Shown: positions 1 through 7,727 of the stretch, piece by piece | Position numbering within the stretch: the stretch's first letter is position 1 | Layout of the letters: every line of letters begins with the position of its first letter | Assembly (NCBI GenBank): GCA_018729555.1 | Contig: JAHHQG010000034.1 | Location: 1 to 33,798, forward strand | Reading direction: 5' to 3' | Length of the DNA: 33,798 bases | From: Clostridiales bacterium | GTDB lineage: Bacteria; Bacillota; Sulfobacillia; RBS10-35 | Program-made: the position numbers and the translations under genes | Notes under the pieces: model-generated | The model's input: the letters and a program-made list of their open reading frames with translations, nothing else | The model's database searches: none | Told to the model about the DNA's origin: nothing

Positions 1-9
1 TGAGGGCGC

Positions 10-359
10 ATGACGGCCCGCTGGGTGAGGATCCTTCTCTGGGGTTTGGTGGTCCCCCTGGCGGTGTTCTATCAGTACGTCCGCGCGCCGGCCGCGCGGT
101 GCGCCAGGCTCTTGATGAGGGCGACTACGCCAAAGCCAAGGCCCTCTGGAAACCTGTCGACCAGGTGATCCATGCCGTCTACCCCACCTTGCAGAAGAAA
201 AACGGTCCTTTGGCCAGGGATATGTGGCACCATATGGCCCTTGTGGAGCTGGGCTTCATGAGCGGAGATTGGGAGAAGGCCCGGCAGGGGGCCGAGGCCC
301 TTCCTTCCATCCTGAAAAAGGTGGAGGCGGAGCTAGGGGGAATGAGCGTTGGACCGTGA
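10..359 (+). pseudogene. Small membrane-anchored helical protein, split by a frameshift
   Basis: An ATG at 10 opens a reading frame with an N-terminal hydrophobic anchor (about residues 7-21, rich in L, V, W), which soon leaves frame. From the GTG at 99 a second frame gives an 86-residue helical, charged segment ending at 359. The two pieces would join by a single-base shift in the GC-rich stretch near 87-99. The combined shape, one N-terminal anchor followed by about 90 helical residues, resembles small DUF4363-type proteins of Firmicutes, but that is a resemblance only. The last codons overlap the start of ftsE by 11 bases, so it probably belongs to the same operon. The frameshift could be a real mutation, or a sequencing or assembly error close to the window edge. 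Confidence 0.4.
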
Positions 360-1005
360 GGTGCCTCTTCTCGAGCTGGAGAAGGTCACCTTCACCTACC
401 CAGGGCAGGAAAAGCCCCTCTTCGTCGACCTTTCCCTGCGCCTCTACCAGGGCCAGTGGCTCTCCATTACCGGGCCTTCGGGATCGGGAAAGACAAGCCT
501 TCTCCGGCTCATGTACGGCGCCGTCTTTCCCGCCAAGGGCACGGTGAAGATCCTGGGAAGGGCTTTGGACCGCAAGAGCCGCTACCCTTTGCGGCGGCAG
601 ATGGGTCTGGTCTTCCAGTCCTTCGAGCTCCTACCCCAAAAGACTGTTCTGGAGAACGTCGTCTATGGGGCGGAGATCCTGGGCTGGCCTCCGAAAGTGG
701 CGAGGGAGAAAGCCCTCCAGCGCCTGGAGGACGTGGGCCTTCTGGACCTGAAGGATCGCCGGCCCGGCACCCTCTCGGGGGGCGAGCAGCAGCGGGTGGG
801 CTTGGCCCGGGCCCTCATCCACGAACCCCGCCTGATCCTGGCCGATGAGCCTACGGGGAACCTGGATCCCGCCAACGCCCGAAGGGTGTGGGAGATCCTC
901 TGGGAGCTGAAGGAGCGGTGGAAAGCAGGGGTGGTGGTGGTGACCCACTCCAAGGACCTGGTGGCTTGGTCCAAGGGACTCCATCTGGAGCTGGGGAAGC
1001 TTTGA
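349..1005 (+). CDS. ftsE: FtsE-type ABC transporter ATPase
   Basis: A 218-residue ABC ATPase, the usual size of FtsE. Visible motifs in order are Walker A GPSGSGKTS (about residues 42-50), the Q-loop in LVFQSFELLP, the signature LSGGEQQRVGLARAL, Walker B LILADEPTGNLD, and the switch histidine in VVVTHSKD. The signature and EPTGNLD form are typical of the FtsE/LolD/MacB group. With the FtsX-like gene directly downstream (4-base overlap TTGA) it should power an FtsEX complex, which in known bacteria uses ATP to activate cell-wall hydrolases at the division or sporulation septum. The start is a TTG at 349, overlapping the end of the preceding frame; the next in-frame GTG, at 361, is an alternative. 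Confidence 0.88.
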   Translation: MDREVPLLELEKVTFTYPGQEKPLFVDLSLRLYQGQWLSITGPSGSGKTSLLRLMYGAVFPAKGTVKILGRALDRKSRYPLRRQMGLVFQSFELLPQKTVLENVVYGAEILGWPPKVAREKALQRLEDVGLLDLKDRRPGTLSGGEQQRVGLARALIHEPRLILADEPTGNLDPANARRVWEILWELKERWKAGVVVVTHSKDLVAWSKGLHLELGKL

Positions 1006-1874
1006 ACCTTTGGCCTTGGATCTACCTCTGGCGGGATGCCCGCCAGGGTATTGCGCGCCATCCCTTAAACGGCCTGGCGGTGGTGATCATCGTGGCCTTC
1101 GCCGCCGTGGTGGCAGGAGCTACAGGGCTCCTTCTGGCGGCCAGCTCCTCGGCGGCGGCCCTCCTGGAGCGCCAGGCGGAAATCCGGGTCTTCTTGGTCC
1201 CCGATGCCGATTCCCAGGAAGCGGCGCGGGCCGCGGCAGCCATCCCGGGGGTGAAGGGGGTGGACGTCATCTCGCGGGAAGAAACCCTCTCCCTGATGGA
1301 AAAGGCCTTTGCCGCGCGGGTGAGCCTCCGCCAAGTCTTTGCCGACAACCCCTTCTTTGACAGCCTGCGGGTCCAGGTGGAAGGCCCGTCGGAGGTTCCC
1401 GAGGTGGTGAAGGCGCTGGAGAAGCTTCCGGGGGTGGACGAGGTGGTGGATGCCCAGGCCTATGTGGAACCCCTACTGCGCCTCAGCCAATTCCTCCGGC
1501 GGGCAGGGATCCTGGCAGCCGGGGCCGTCAGCCTCATCGCCGCCTTGGTGGTGGCCGTCACCTGGCAGGTGGCCCTCCAGAGCCGGCTCCCCGAGATCCG
1601 GGCCAAGAGCCTCCTCGGCACGCCCCCGTCTCGCCAGCTGGCCCAGGCCCTCTTGGAGGGAGGACTCCTCGGCCTTCTGGGCGGCCTTTTGGCAGCCTGG
1701 GTGCAGGTTTTCTACCTCTCCGCCCTGGCGAGGGGCCTGGCGGAAGCGGTGCCTTTCTTCCAGCTGGTGCCCCCCTATGGCCGCTTTACCGCCCTCATCC
1801 TACTGGCGAGCGTCCTTTTGGGGGGCCTCAGCGCCATGGCCGCCGCTTACCGCGTCCTTCGGGAGGTGGATTGA
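1002..1874 (+). CDS. ftsX: FtsX-type permease
   Basis: A 290-residue membrane protein with FtsX topology: a short cytoplasmic N-terminus (WPWIYLWRDARQGI), one transmembrane segment at about residues 20-45, an extracellular domain of roughly 120 residues, then three transmembrane segments (about 165-190, 210-235 and 260-285). FtsX passes the ATP-driven motion of FtsE to an outside partner. The start is a TTG that overlaps the ftsE stop as TTGA. An upstream extension in this frame lies inside ftsE and is not credible. The following gene starts at the very next base after its stop, which indicates tight translational coupling with the secreted coiled-coil protein. Confidence 0.87.
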   Translation: MNLWPWIYLWRDARQGIARHPLNGLAVVIIVAFAAVVAGATGLLLAASSSAAALLERQAEIRVFLVPDADSQEAARAAAAIPGVKGVDVISREETLSLMEKAFAARVSLRQVFADNPFFDSLRVQVEGPSEVPEVVKALEKLPGVDEVVDAQAYVEPLLRLSQFLRRAGILAAGAVSLIAALVVAVTWQVALQSRLPEIRAKSLLGTPPSRQLAQALLEGGLLGLLGGLLAAWVQVFYLSALARGLAEAVPFFQLVPPYGRFTALILLASVLLGGLSAMAAAYRVLREVD

Positions 1875-2918
1875 GTGCGGCGGGCTATCCCCTTTCTGGC
1901 CACGGTCTTGGTGGCGCTTTTGGTGGGGCTTCCCCCTGCGTCAGCCCACATCACGGGGGTGTTCCTCTACTTCTTAAAGGATGTGGCGGGGGAAACGGCC
2001 AGCAGCAGCCAGAGCATCCTGGAAGGCCAGATCCGGGAGGTGGACCGCCGCCTGGCGGAGCTCACGCCCCTCATCGAAGCGAAGGAAAAGGCATACCGGG
2101 AGCGGGAAGCCCGTCTCGGGGAGGCGGTGAGGGCCTACGAGCGCTATTCGGGGGCCATGGTGGCCGCCCTCTTGCGGGATGCCCAAAACCCGGTGGATAT
2201 CCTGGCAGGCCTCCGCATGTTCCAAAAGACCCTCGGGAAAGATGTGGAGGAGCTGGATGCCCTGGGAAGGGAACTGCAAGAGCTTAGAGCCAGGAAGGCG
2301 GAGCTGGAGAGCTTTCGCAGCATGCTCCTCATGTTCGACGAAGCTCGGAAGCGGCACCTGGCGTACCTTCAGGTAGGGGACGAGAAGATCCAGGAATCCC
2401 TCTACCTCCTCTCGGAGGAGTGGGAATCCCAGCGGGTAGGCCCCATGCGGAAGTGGACGGAAAAGGCAGCCCGGGTTCTCACCCGCTGGCGGGACATCTG
2501 GCAGCCGGCGCCTGACGGGCGGGGGTACATCGATGAAGAGGGCCTCAACGAACTTTTGCAACAGGCCCTTCCCATCGAGGGCCTGAAAGACGTCCGGGTG
2601 CATCTTCGGGCCGATCATGTCTTCATCGAGGCCCACCTCCTCTCCGATCCGGCCCTGAAGGAGTTTGTGCCCCACGGGTATGACGATCGCCAGTTCATCG
2701 CCTTCGGGCAGATGAACCGGATCTCGCCGTCGGAGATCCAGCTCTATATGGAGTTCCTCATGATCGACGGCTACGTCATCGACCTGGAAGACCCTGATTT
2801 CCAGAGGGACCGCGCCACGTGGCAGGTCTTGAAGATCCAGGGGTCTAAGGGCCAAAGGCTTTTCTTCGAGCAGGACAACGGAAGGCTTTGGCTTTGGGAG
2901 GAACCGCGAAAGGAGTGA
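1875..2918 (+). CDS. Secreted coiled-coil protein, putative FtsEX partner, no peptidase domain
   Basis: A 347-residue protein starting with GTG immediately after the ftsX stop. It has a clear signal peptide (residues 1-24, cleavage near PASA-HI). A long charged helical region (about 45-200) contains repeated Leu/Glu/Arg heptad-like patterns such as ELQELRARKAELES. The C-terminal domain (about 215-347) is rich in aromatic and acidic residues. Its position and coiled-coil half resemble EnvC/PcsB-type partners of FtsX. I see no M23 (HxH/LytM), NlpC/P60 or CHAP catalytic motif, so the C-terminal domain is of unknown type. By inference it could be an FtsX-bound activator or scaffold outside the membrane. 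Confidence 0.65.
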   Translation: MRRAIPFLATVLVALLVGLPPASAHITGVFLYFLKDVAGETASSSQSILEGQIREVDRRLAELTPLIEAKEKAYREREARLGEAVRAYERYSGAMVAALLRDAQNPVDILAGLRMFQKTLGKDVEELDALGRELQELRARKAELESFRSMLLMFDEARKRHLAYLQVGDEKIQESLYLLSEEWESQRVGPMRKWTEKAARVLTRWRDIWQPAPDGRGYIDEEGLNELLQQALPIEGLKDVRVHLRADHVFIEAHLLSDPALKEFVPHGYDDRQFIAFGQMNRISPSEIQLYMEFLMIDGYVIDLEDPDFQRDRATWQVLKIQGSKGQRLFFEQDNGRLWLWEEPRKE

Positions 2919-2923
2919 GGTCG

Positions 2924-3796
2924 TTGCGAAAGAAGCTAGCCCTTTTGACGGCGGGAGCGCTGCTGGTGACGGTCCTCGCGGGTGGGACGGCCTGGGCCCA
3001 CATCCTCAACGAGAAGACCCAGTTCCCCGACATCGCCTCCTCTTCCTATGCCGCGGACATCGTGTACCTGGCGGCCCTCGACATCATCCCCCAGACCCCC
3101 GCCTTTGAACCGGAGGCCCCCCTCACCATGAAGGATCTGGCGGTGTGGGTGGCCTTGGCCCACCGGTTGGGGAAGGGGGGCGAAACGCCGGAAGACCTGA
3201 AGATGCTGCAGGAAAAAGCCCTGCAAAAGGGCCTGGTGCCCACCCTGGACGGGAACGCCACCTGGAAGGATGTGGTGACCTACTTCTTCGGGGGAAAGGT
3301 TTCTCTGGAGGGCCAAAACCCTGAGGCCGTTCCCCAAAAGGGTGAAGCGGCTGCCTTTATCGCCGCCCGTATCGATGGGGCGATGCTGAAGGACCTGGGG
3401 GCGGAGGAAGGGCCGCGGGGGACGGTGGAGGCCGTCCACGGGGATGCCCGTGACCACCATGGGAGCTACACCGTCGTCATCGCCGGAAAGGAATACCCCC
3501 TGGACGCCCACACCCGAGTGGTGGGCCCCCAGGACATCACCCAGTGGGAGGGCCTTAACGTGGTCCGCTCTCTGATAGCCCTGGAGGGAAACGAATACCA
3601 CCACGGGATCTTCTTCCTGCAAGCGGGCCAAGCTCCTTCGCCCGCTGAGGAAACCTCGCCTTCCCAGCCTGCCGCGCCGGCGCCTGCGCCAGAGGATACC
3701 TCCGGGCGGTCCCCCGCCAGCATGTGGCTCCTAGGCCTGGGAGGCGGGGCTGTGATTCTGGCGGTCCTTCTCTTCGCCGGCCGGAAGATGCGCTAA
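2924..3796 (+). CDS. SLH-like secreted protein with C-terminal membrane anchor
   Basis: A protein of about 290 residues. The likely start is TTG at 2924, about nine bases after a GGAG motif; the GTG at 2915 is too close to that motif. It has a signal peptide (cut near AWA-HI) and a region with SLH-like features (FPDIASSSYAADIVYLAALDI, then segments ending in AAAFIAARIDG). A small domain of about 70 residues follows (PRGTVEAVHGDARD onward), which looks like a domain that binds or reads something outside the cell. After that come a Pro/Ala/Ser-rich linker and one transmembrane helix (WLLGLGGGAVILAVLLFAGRKMR). By inference it is an envelope protein anchored by its tail, expressed with the FtsEX partner. 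Its tail overlaps the convergent DUF192 gene by 66 bases. Confidence 0.6.
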   Translation: MRKKLALLTAGALLVTVLAGGTAWAHILNEKTQFPDIASSSYAADIVYLAALDIIPQTPAFEPEAPLTMKDLAVWVALAHRLGKGGETPEDLKMLQEKALQKGLVPTLDGNATWKDVVTYFFGGKVSLEGQNPEAVPQKGEAAAFIAARIDGAMLKDLGAEEGPRGTVEAVHGDARDHHGSYTVVIAGKEYPLDAHTRVVGPQDITQWEGLNVVRSLIALEGNEYHHGIFFLQAGQAPSPAEETSPSQPAAPAPAPEDTSGRSPASMWLLGLGGGAVILAVLLFAGRKMR

Positions 3797-4177
3797 GAGA
3801 GCCAGGCGCTGACCTACCTCGAGGTCCTCGAGGGCGCCCAAGCTCATCTCCAGGACAAAGAAGGCCCTTCTCACGTAAGGACCCCTTCTCCCCGGGAGTA
3901 GGGGCTCTTTCCTGAGGACGTGCCCGTGGCGGTCGATGTAGGCTACGTCGAGGGGAAAGCGCATGAGGTAACTGTGGACCTGGCGGGTGGGGAAGAGGAG
4001 GAGGCCTTCCCCGGGGGGGAGGGAGGGCCGGAAGAGAAGGCCCCTCAGCCGAGTCCCAAAAGTTCCTGCGAGGTGGATGGATGTCCCCATGATGGCCCCG
4101 GTGTCGGGAACCCAGAGGGCCACCTCTCGGGGAAGGGGGCGGGGGAGGGGCCATGAGAGCCACCGGATCTCCTTCAT
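3731..4177 (-). CDS. DUF192 family protein
   Basis: A 148-residue protein with the DUF192 pattern: GTRLRGLLFRPSLPPGEGLL, then the VHSYLMRFPLDVAYIDRHG block, and a later VLEMSLGALE segment. DUF192 proteins are small beta-rich proteins of unsettled function, often secreted. I see no convincing signal peptide here. The start ATG overlaps the stop of the upstream DtxR-type gene by four bases (ATGA), so the two are probably translated together. Its 3' end runs under the tail of the opposite-strand SLH-like gene, and the final 20 residues may be non-homologous. Confidence 0.75.
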   Translation of the reverse strand: MKEIRWLSWPLPRPLPREVALWVPDTGAIMGTSIHLAGTFGTRLRGLLFRPSLPPGEGLLLFPTRQVHSYLMRFPLDVAYIDRHGHVLRKEPLLPGRRGPYVRRAFFVLEMSLGALEDLEVGQRLALLAHLPAGEEKDRQNHSPASQA

Positions 4178-4842
4178 GAGGCCTCCAGAGGTTCGCCGTG
4201 GACGTGACGGGCGATGTCGGCCGCCACGGCGAAGGTCCCGCGGAGGGTCTCGAGGCGCATGGTCCCCTCGCCGCCGGGGTCTCGGACGTGGACGGGGGCT
4301 CCCGGCACCAACCCCAGGGCTTCCAGGTAACGGAGGAGATCCACCATATCCTCGGCCAGCTCGCTGATGCGCACCACCTTCACCCGGCTCCCCGGCGGGT
4401 AGGCGGTGAGGGGATGGTGAAGGGGTTTCTTGCGGGCTCCCTTTCGCGGGATGGGGTTGCCGTGGGGGCAGGTCTCGGGGAAGCCCAGGTGGCGGTCCAG
4501 GCGCTCTTCCACCAGAGGGGAGATGGAGGTCTCCAACCGCTGGGCTTCAACGTCGGCGGTGGCCCAATCCAGGCCTAAGACGTCGGTGAGCCACCGCTCC
4601 AGGAGGCGGTGGCGCCGGATGAGGGTCCGGGCTTCCTCCAGCCCTTTGGGCGTAAGGTGCAGGATGTGGTCCTCGCTGACCGTCACCAGACCGTCCCGCT
4701 GAAGGCGGCGGAGGGTCTGGGAAACGGTAGGCGCCGATACTCCCAGGTATTCCGCCACCCGGGCGGCGATGGGGGTTTCCCTTTCGTCCTGCAGGATGTA
4801 GATGGCCGTCAGGTAGTCGTGATAGGTGCGGGATCCTTTCAT
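4174..4842 (-). CDS. DtxR/MntR-family metal-dependent repressor with altered metal ligands
   Basis: A 222-residue regulator. It has an N-terminal winged helix (DYLTAIYILQ, then the helix-turn-helix IAARVAEYLGVSAPTVSQTLRRLQRDG), a dimerisation domain (RHRLLERWLTDVLGLD through FPETCPHGNPIP), and a C-terminal FeoA/SH3-like domain (about residues 150-215). The start at 4842 is chosen because AGGAGG lies seven bases upstream; a longer frame reaching 4971 has no homology-like sequence. By eye alignment to DtxR and MntR, Asp9, His78, Glu82 and Glu104 are kept. The positions usually held by Glu (MntR E11), Cys/Glu (C102/E99) and His (H106/H103) are Thr12, Gln101 and Thr105. Divergence from the iron-type transporter operon suggests that operon is its target. 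Confidence 0.85.
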   Translation of the reverse strand: MKGSRTYHDYLTAIYILQDERETPIAARVAEYLGVSAPTVSQTLRRLQRDGLVTVSEDHILHLTPKGLEEARTLIRRHRLLERWLTDVLGLDWATADVEAQRLETSISPLVEERLDRHLGFPETCPHGNPIPRKGARKKPLHHPLTAYPPGSRVKVVRISELAEDMVDLLRYLEALGLVPGAPVHVRDPGGEGTMRLETLRGTFAVAADIARHVHGEPLEAS

Positions 4843-4970
4843 GGATCGCCTCCTCGGATCGGATGACTTGGCATCACTATACCGCGAAGGGACGATGGCG
4901 GGGGTTGGGGGGAAAGACCGGGGGCCGGAACAATTCCGAGTAGATCCATCGACTTTTTGGAAAAACCTCA

Positions 4971-5000
4971 TTGACGCGTTTTGTGGTATTAGCCTACACT
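4971..5000 (+). promoter_or_regulatory. Promoter of the iron-type ABC transporter operon
   Basis: A -35 element TTGACG (4971-4976) and a -10 element TACACT (4995-5000) are separated by 18 bases. Transcription would begin near 5007, about 100 bases before the lipoprotein start. Confidence 0.6.
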
Positions 5001-5002
5001 AA
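4989..5002 (+). promoter_or_regulatory. DtxR/IdeR-like operator overlapping the -10
   Basis: TTAGCCTACACTAA has inverted arms TTAG and CTAA and matches 12 of 14 positions of the right part of the known DtxR consensus (TTAGCCTAACCTAA). It covers the -10 element, so a bound repressor would block the polymerase. The metal regulator is encoded just upstream on the other strand. Confidence 0.5.
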
Positions 5003-5018
5003 CCACGCGGCTGCTGGA

Positions 5019-5094
5019 GGCGAGGGCGAAAGCCCGAGCCAACCCAACCATAACCCAAGCGAGGGCAGGTACCCTTGCCTGCCCCGGTGGCAGG
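5019..5094 (+). promoter_or_regulatory. Structured leader with two mutually exclusive hairpins
   Basis: The first element (5019-5040) is a GGC/GCC stem, a tandem GA/GA mismatch, then a GGGC-GAAA-GCCC hairpin with a GNRA loop. The second is GGGCAGG (5063-5069) pairing with CCTGCCC (5078-5084). The CCTGCC of this stem can instead pair with GGCAGG at 5089-5094, next to the ribosome binding region. The two pairings exclude each other, as in riboswitch or attenuator leaders. I do not recognise a known riboswitch class. Confidence 0.4.
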
Positions 5095-5108
5095 AAGGAA
5101 AGGATGAG

Positions 5109-6149
5109 GTGGCGTTGGGCGTAGGGCGGAAAGCAGCTGCCCTGATGGTGCTGGTGGCCCTTTTCCTTGTGGCAGGTTGTGCCAGTCTCGGGGGCGCCGG
5201 CAACGCGGCGGAAAGACCAAAGAGCATCACCCTTTATGCCGGCCAGCACAAAGAAGTGGTGGAGCCCCTGGTGAAAGCCTTTGAAGAGAAGACGGGCATC
5301 ACCGTCCGCATCCGGTGGGGGGAGACGGGAGAACTTCCCAACCAGATCGCGGAAGAGGGAGCCCGGAGCCCTGCCGATGTCATCTGGATAGAAGCCACGC
5401 CCCCCCTCGTGGGCCTGAAGGAAAGGGGGCTATTGGCTCCCCTGCCGGAGGATGTGCTGGCGGCGGTGCCGGCCCCCTACCGGGATCCCGAAGGGCAATG
5501 GGTGAGCGCCAGCCTGAGGCTGAGGGCGGTAGTCTATAACCCTGATCTGGTCAAGGAAGCGGAGATCCCCGCCTCCATCCTGGACTTGGCCTCGCCCCGG
5601 TGGGAAGGCCAGGTGGCCTACGCGCCTTCCGGCGCTTTCCAGGGCCAGATCGAAGCCATGGTCCAGTCCTTTGGGGAGGAGAAAACCCTGGAGTGGCTGC
5701 GGTGGCTGAAAGCCCACGGCGAGATGTACAAGAACAACACGGCCATCACCAAGGCCGTGAACGACGGCCGGGTAGCCCTGGGCCTCATCAACAACTACTA
5801 TTTCTACATCCAGAAGGCGGAGCTGAAGGACCAGCTCAAGGCCCGCATCTACTTCTACACCAACGGGGATCCCGGCGGGCAGGTGCTGGGAGCGGGGGTA
5901 GCGGTCCTCAAGCATGCGCCTAATCCCGAGGGCGCCCAGGCGTTTGTGGCTTTCCTTCTCAGCGAAGAAGGGCAAAAACTCATGGCCCAAAACTCATACG
6001 AGTACCCCGTCCGGGAAGGCGTGCCGGCCAATCCGGCCCTTCCTCCCTTCTCTGAGGTGGATCCCAAAAACAGCGACCGCTTCGGGCCGGCTTACTTGAC
6101 AGATTATCAGCGGGCTCTAAAGCTTTTGCAGGAAGCCGGCATTTCCTAA
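5109..6149 (+). CDS. Iron(III)-type ABC transporter substrate-binding lipoprotein
   Basis: A protein of 346 residues starting at GTG 5109. It has a lipoprotein signal (hydrophobic stretch, lipobox LVAGC about residue 24) and a periplasmic-binding-protein fold of the ferric/FbpA-FutA type: ITLYAGQHKEVVEPLVKAFEEKTGI at the N-terminus, GARSPADVIW, and the tyrosine pair in INNYYFYIQ that in FbpA-like proteins ligates Fe3+. GGAAGGAAAGG precedes the start. An out-of-frame ATG at 5104 begins a six-codon frame across the start codon, which might affect initiation. It heads a three-gene transporter operon; Fe3+ is the most likely cargo, though related proteins bind other oxyanions or metals. Confidence 0.85.
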   Translation: MALGVGRKAAALMVLVALFLVAGCASLGGAGNAAERPKSITLYAGQHKEVVEPLVKAFEEKTGITVRIRWGETGELPNQIAEEGARSPADVIWIEATPPLVGLKERGLLAPLPEDVLAAVPAPYRDPEGQWVSASLRLRAVVYNPDLVKEAEIPASILDLASPRWEGQVAYAPSGAFQGQIEAMVQSFGEEKTLEWLRWLKAHGEMYKNNTAITKAVNDGRVALGLINNYYFYIQKAELKDQLKARIYFYTNGDPGGQVLGAGVAVLKHAPNPEGAQAFVAFLLSEEGQKLMAQNSYEYPVREGVPANPALPPFSEVDPKNSDRFGPAYLTDYQRALKLLQEAGIS

Positions 6150-6170
6150 GGGGTAAAGGAGGGCGGGAAG

Positions 6171-7727
6171 GTGGTAAAGGTGCTGGCGAGGATCCATCGT
6201 CCGGGGCCTCCCTGGTTCCTCCTCCTGCCCGCCCTCCTGGTCCTCTTCCTTTCTCTGGTGCCCCTCGGCTATGTGATCTTTCGTACCCTGGAACTCCCGG
6301 CCCACGAGATTCAGCAGCTTTTGCTGCGGCCTCGGACTATGGAGCTGGTGAAGACCACCCTGGCCCTCATGGTGGCGGTGACGGGGCTGTCCCTCCTCAT
6401 CGGGGTGGCTTCCGCCTGGGTGGTGGAGCGGACGGATCTTCCCCGAAAAGACCTATGGCGGGGGCTTTTGCCCCTTCCTTTTGTGGTGCCGTCCTTTGTC
6501 AGCAGCTACAGCTGGCTCTCCCTCTTTCCCGGGGTGGAGCAGTTCTGGGGGGCGGTCCTCATCCTCACCCTCTACAGCTACCCCCTTATCTTCCTCCCGG
6601 CCTCCGCCAGCCTGCGGCAGATGGATCCCGCCCTGGAAGAGGTGGCCCGCTCCCTGGGCTTGGGGCCCAGGGAGGTCTTTCGCCGGGTAACCCTCCCCCA
6701 TCTCCGGCCGGCCATGTTAGGGGGGGCCCTTCTGGTGGCCCTCCACATGCTGGCGGAATTCGGGGCTTTGTCCCTCCTTCGGGTGGATACCCTCACCACC
6801 GCCATCTTTTTGCAGTACGAGCTGGCCTTCAACAACTCCGCCGCCGCCCTTTACACCGCCCTTCTCCTCCTCATCTGCCTGGGGGTGCTTCTCCTGGAGC
6901 GGCTTTTCCGGGGAACGGCCCTCTACTTTCCCGTGGGCCCGGGGGCCCGCCGCGACCTCATGACCCTTCCCTTGGGGAAGGCCCGCGGCGGGGTTGGGTT
7001 GGCCTTGAGCCTCCTCCTGATAGCCGGGGTGGGGCTTCCCGTGGTGACCGTCATCTACTGGCTCTTAAAGGGGGCATCGGCGGGGCGAGGGCTCCAGGCG
7101 GCCCTCCCTGCGGCCTTCACGTCCCTGGGGCTGGCGGCGGTGGGAGCGACCCTGGCGGTGGCCGTGGCCCTTCCCGTGGTGATCCTGGCCCGAAGGTATG
7201 GCTCGCCCCTGGCCCTTTGGGCCGAAAAGCTGGCCTTTGGCCTGCGGGCCGTCCCGGGGCTGGTCATCGCCCTGGCCTTGGTCTTTGCGGCCATCCGCTG
7301 GGCCTATCCCCTCTATCAGACCTTGCCTCTCCTTTGGGCGGGGTACCTCCTTTTGTTTCTCCCCCTGGCCCTGGCGCCCATCGGGGCAGCTTTGGAGCAG
7401 GCACCTCCCCGCCTGGAAGAGGCGGCCCGCACCCTGGGAAAGGGACCGGGCCAGGCCTTCTGGGCGGTGACGGCGCCCCTTCTGGTTTCGGGCCTGGGGG
7501 CCGGGTGGATCCTGGTCTTCCTCGGAATTCTGGCGGAACTGACGTTGACCCTGGTGCTGGTCCCTACGGGGTACAGCACCCTTGCCATGGAAATCTGGTC
7601 CCATACGTCGAGGGCGGAATACGCGGCGGCTGCTCCCTTTGCCCTCCTGCTCCTTCTCCTCGCGGCCGTGCCGGCGGCGTGGGTGATGCGGCAGAGGGCG
7701 GCCGGCCAGAAGGTGTGGTGGGCATGA
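6171..7727 (+). CDS. Iron(III)-type ABC transporter permease, two fused halves
   Basis: A 518-residue membrane protein with about twelve transmembrane segments arranged as two homologous permease halves. Each half has an EAA loop: LEEVARSLGLGPREVFRRVTLP (about residues 160-181) and LEEAARTLGKGPGQAFWAVTAP (about 410-431). This duplicated layout is that of FbpB/SfuB/ThiP-type permeases. GTG 6171 is preceded by AAGGAGG at a good distance. It lies 21 bases after the binding protein and its stop overlaps the ATPase start as ATGA. Confidence 0.88.
   Translation: MVKVLARIHRPGPPWFLLLPALLVLFLSLVPLGYVIFRTLELPAHEIQQLLLRPRTMELVKTTLALMVAVTGLSLLIGVASAWVVERTDLPRKDLWRGLLPLPFVVPSFVSSYSWLSLFPGVEQFWGAVLILTLYSYPLIFLPASASLRQMDPALEEVARSLGLGPREVFRRVTLPHLRPAMLGGALLVALHMLAEFGALSLLRVDTLTTAIFLQYELAFNNSAAALYTALLLLICLGVLLLERLFRGTALYFPVGPGARRDLMTLPLGKARGGVGLALSLLLIAGVGLPVVTVIYWLLKGASAGRGLQAALPAAFTSLGLAAVGATLAVAVALPVVILARRYGSPLALWAEKLAFGLRAVPGLVIALALVFAAIRWAYPLYQTLPLLWAGYLLLFLPLALAPIGAALEQAPPRLEEAARTLGKGPGQAFWAVTAPLLVSGLGAGWILVFLGILAELTLTLVLVPTGYSTLAMEIWSHTSRAEYAAAAPFALLLLLLAAVPAAWVMRQRAAGQKVWWA

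Noticed and set aside
6455-7723. Long plus-strand extension upstream of the ATPase start
   Set aside because: It is the alternate frame of the permease and is very rich in Gly and Pro; the ATPase homology begins at ATG 7724.
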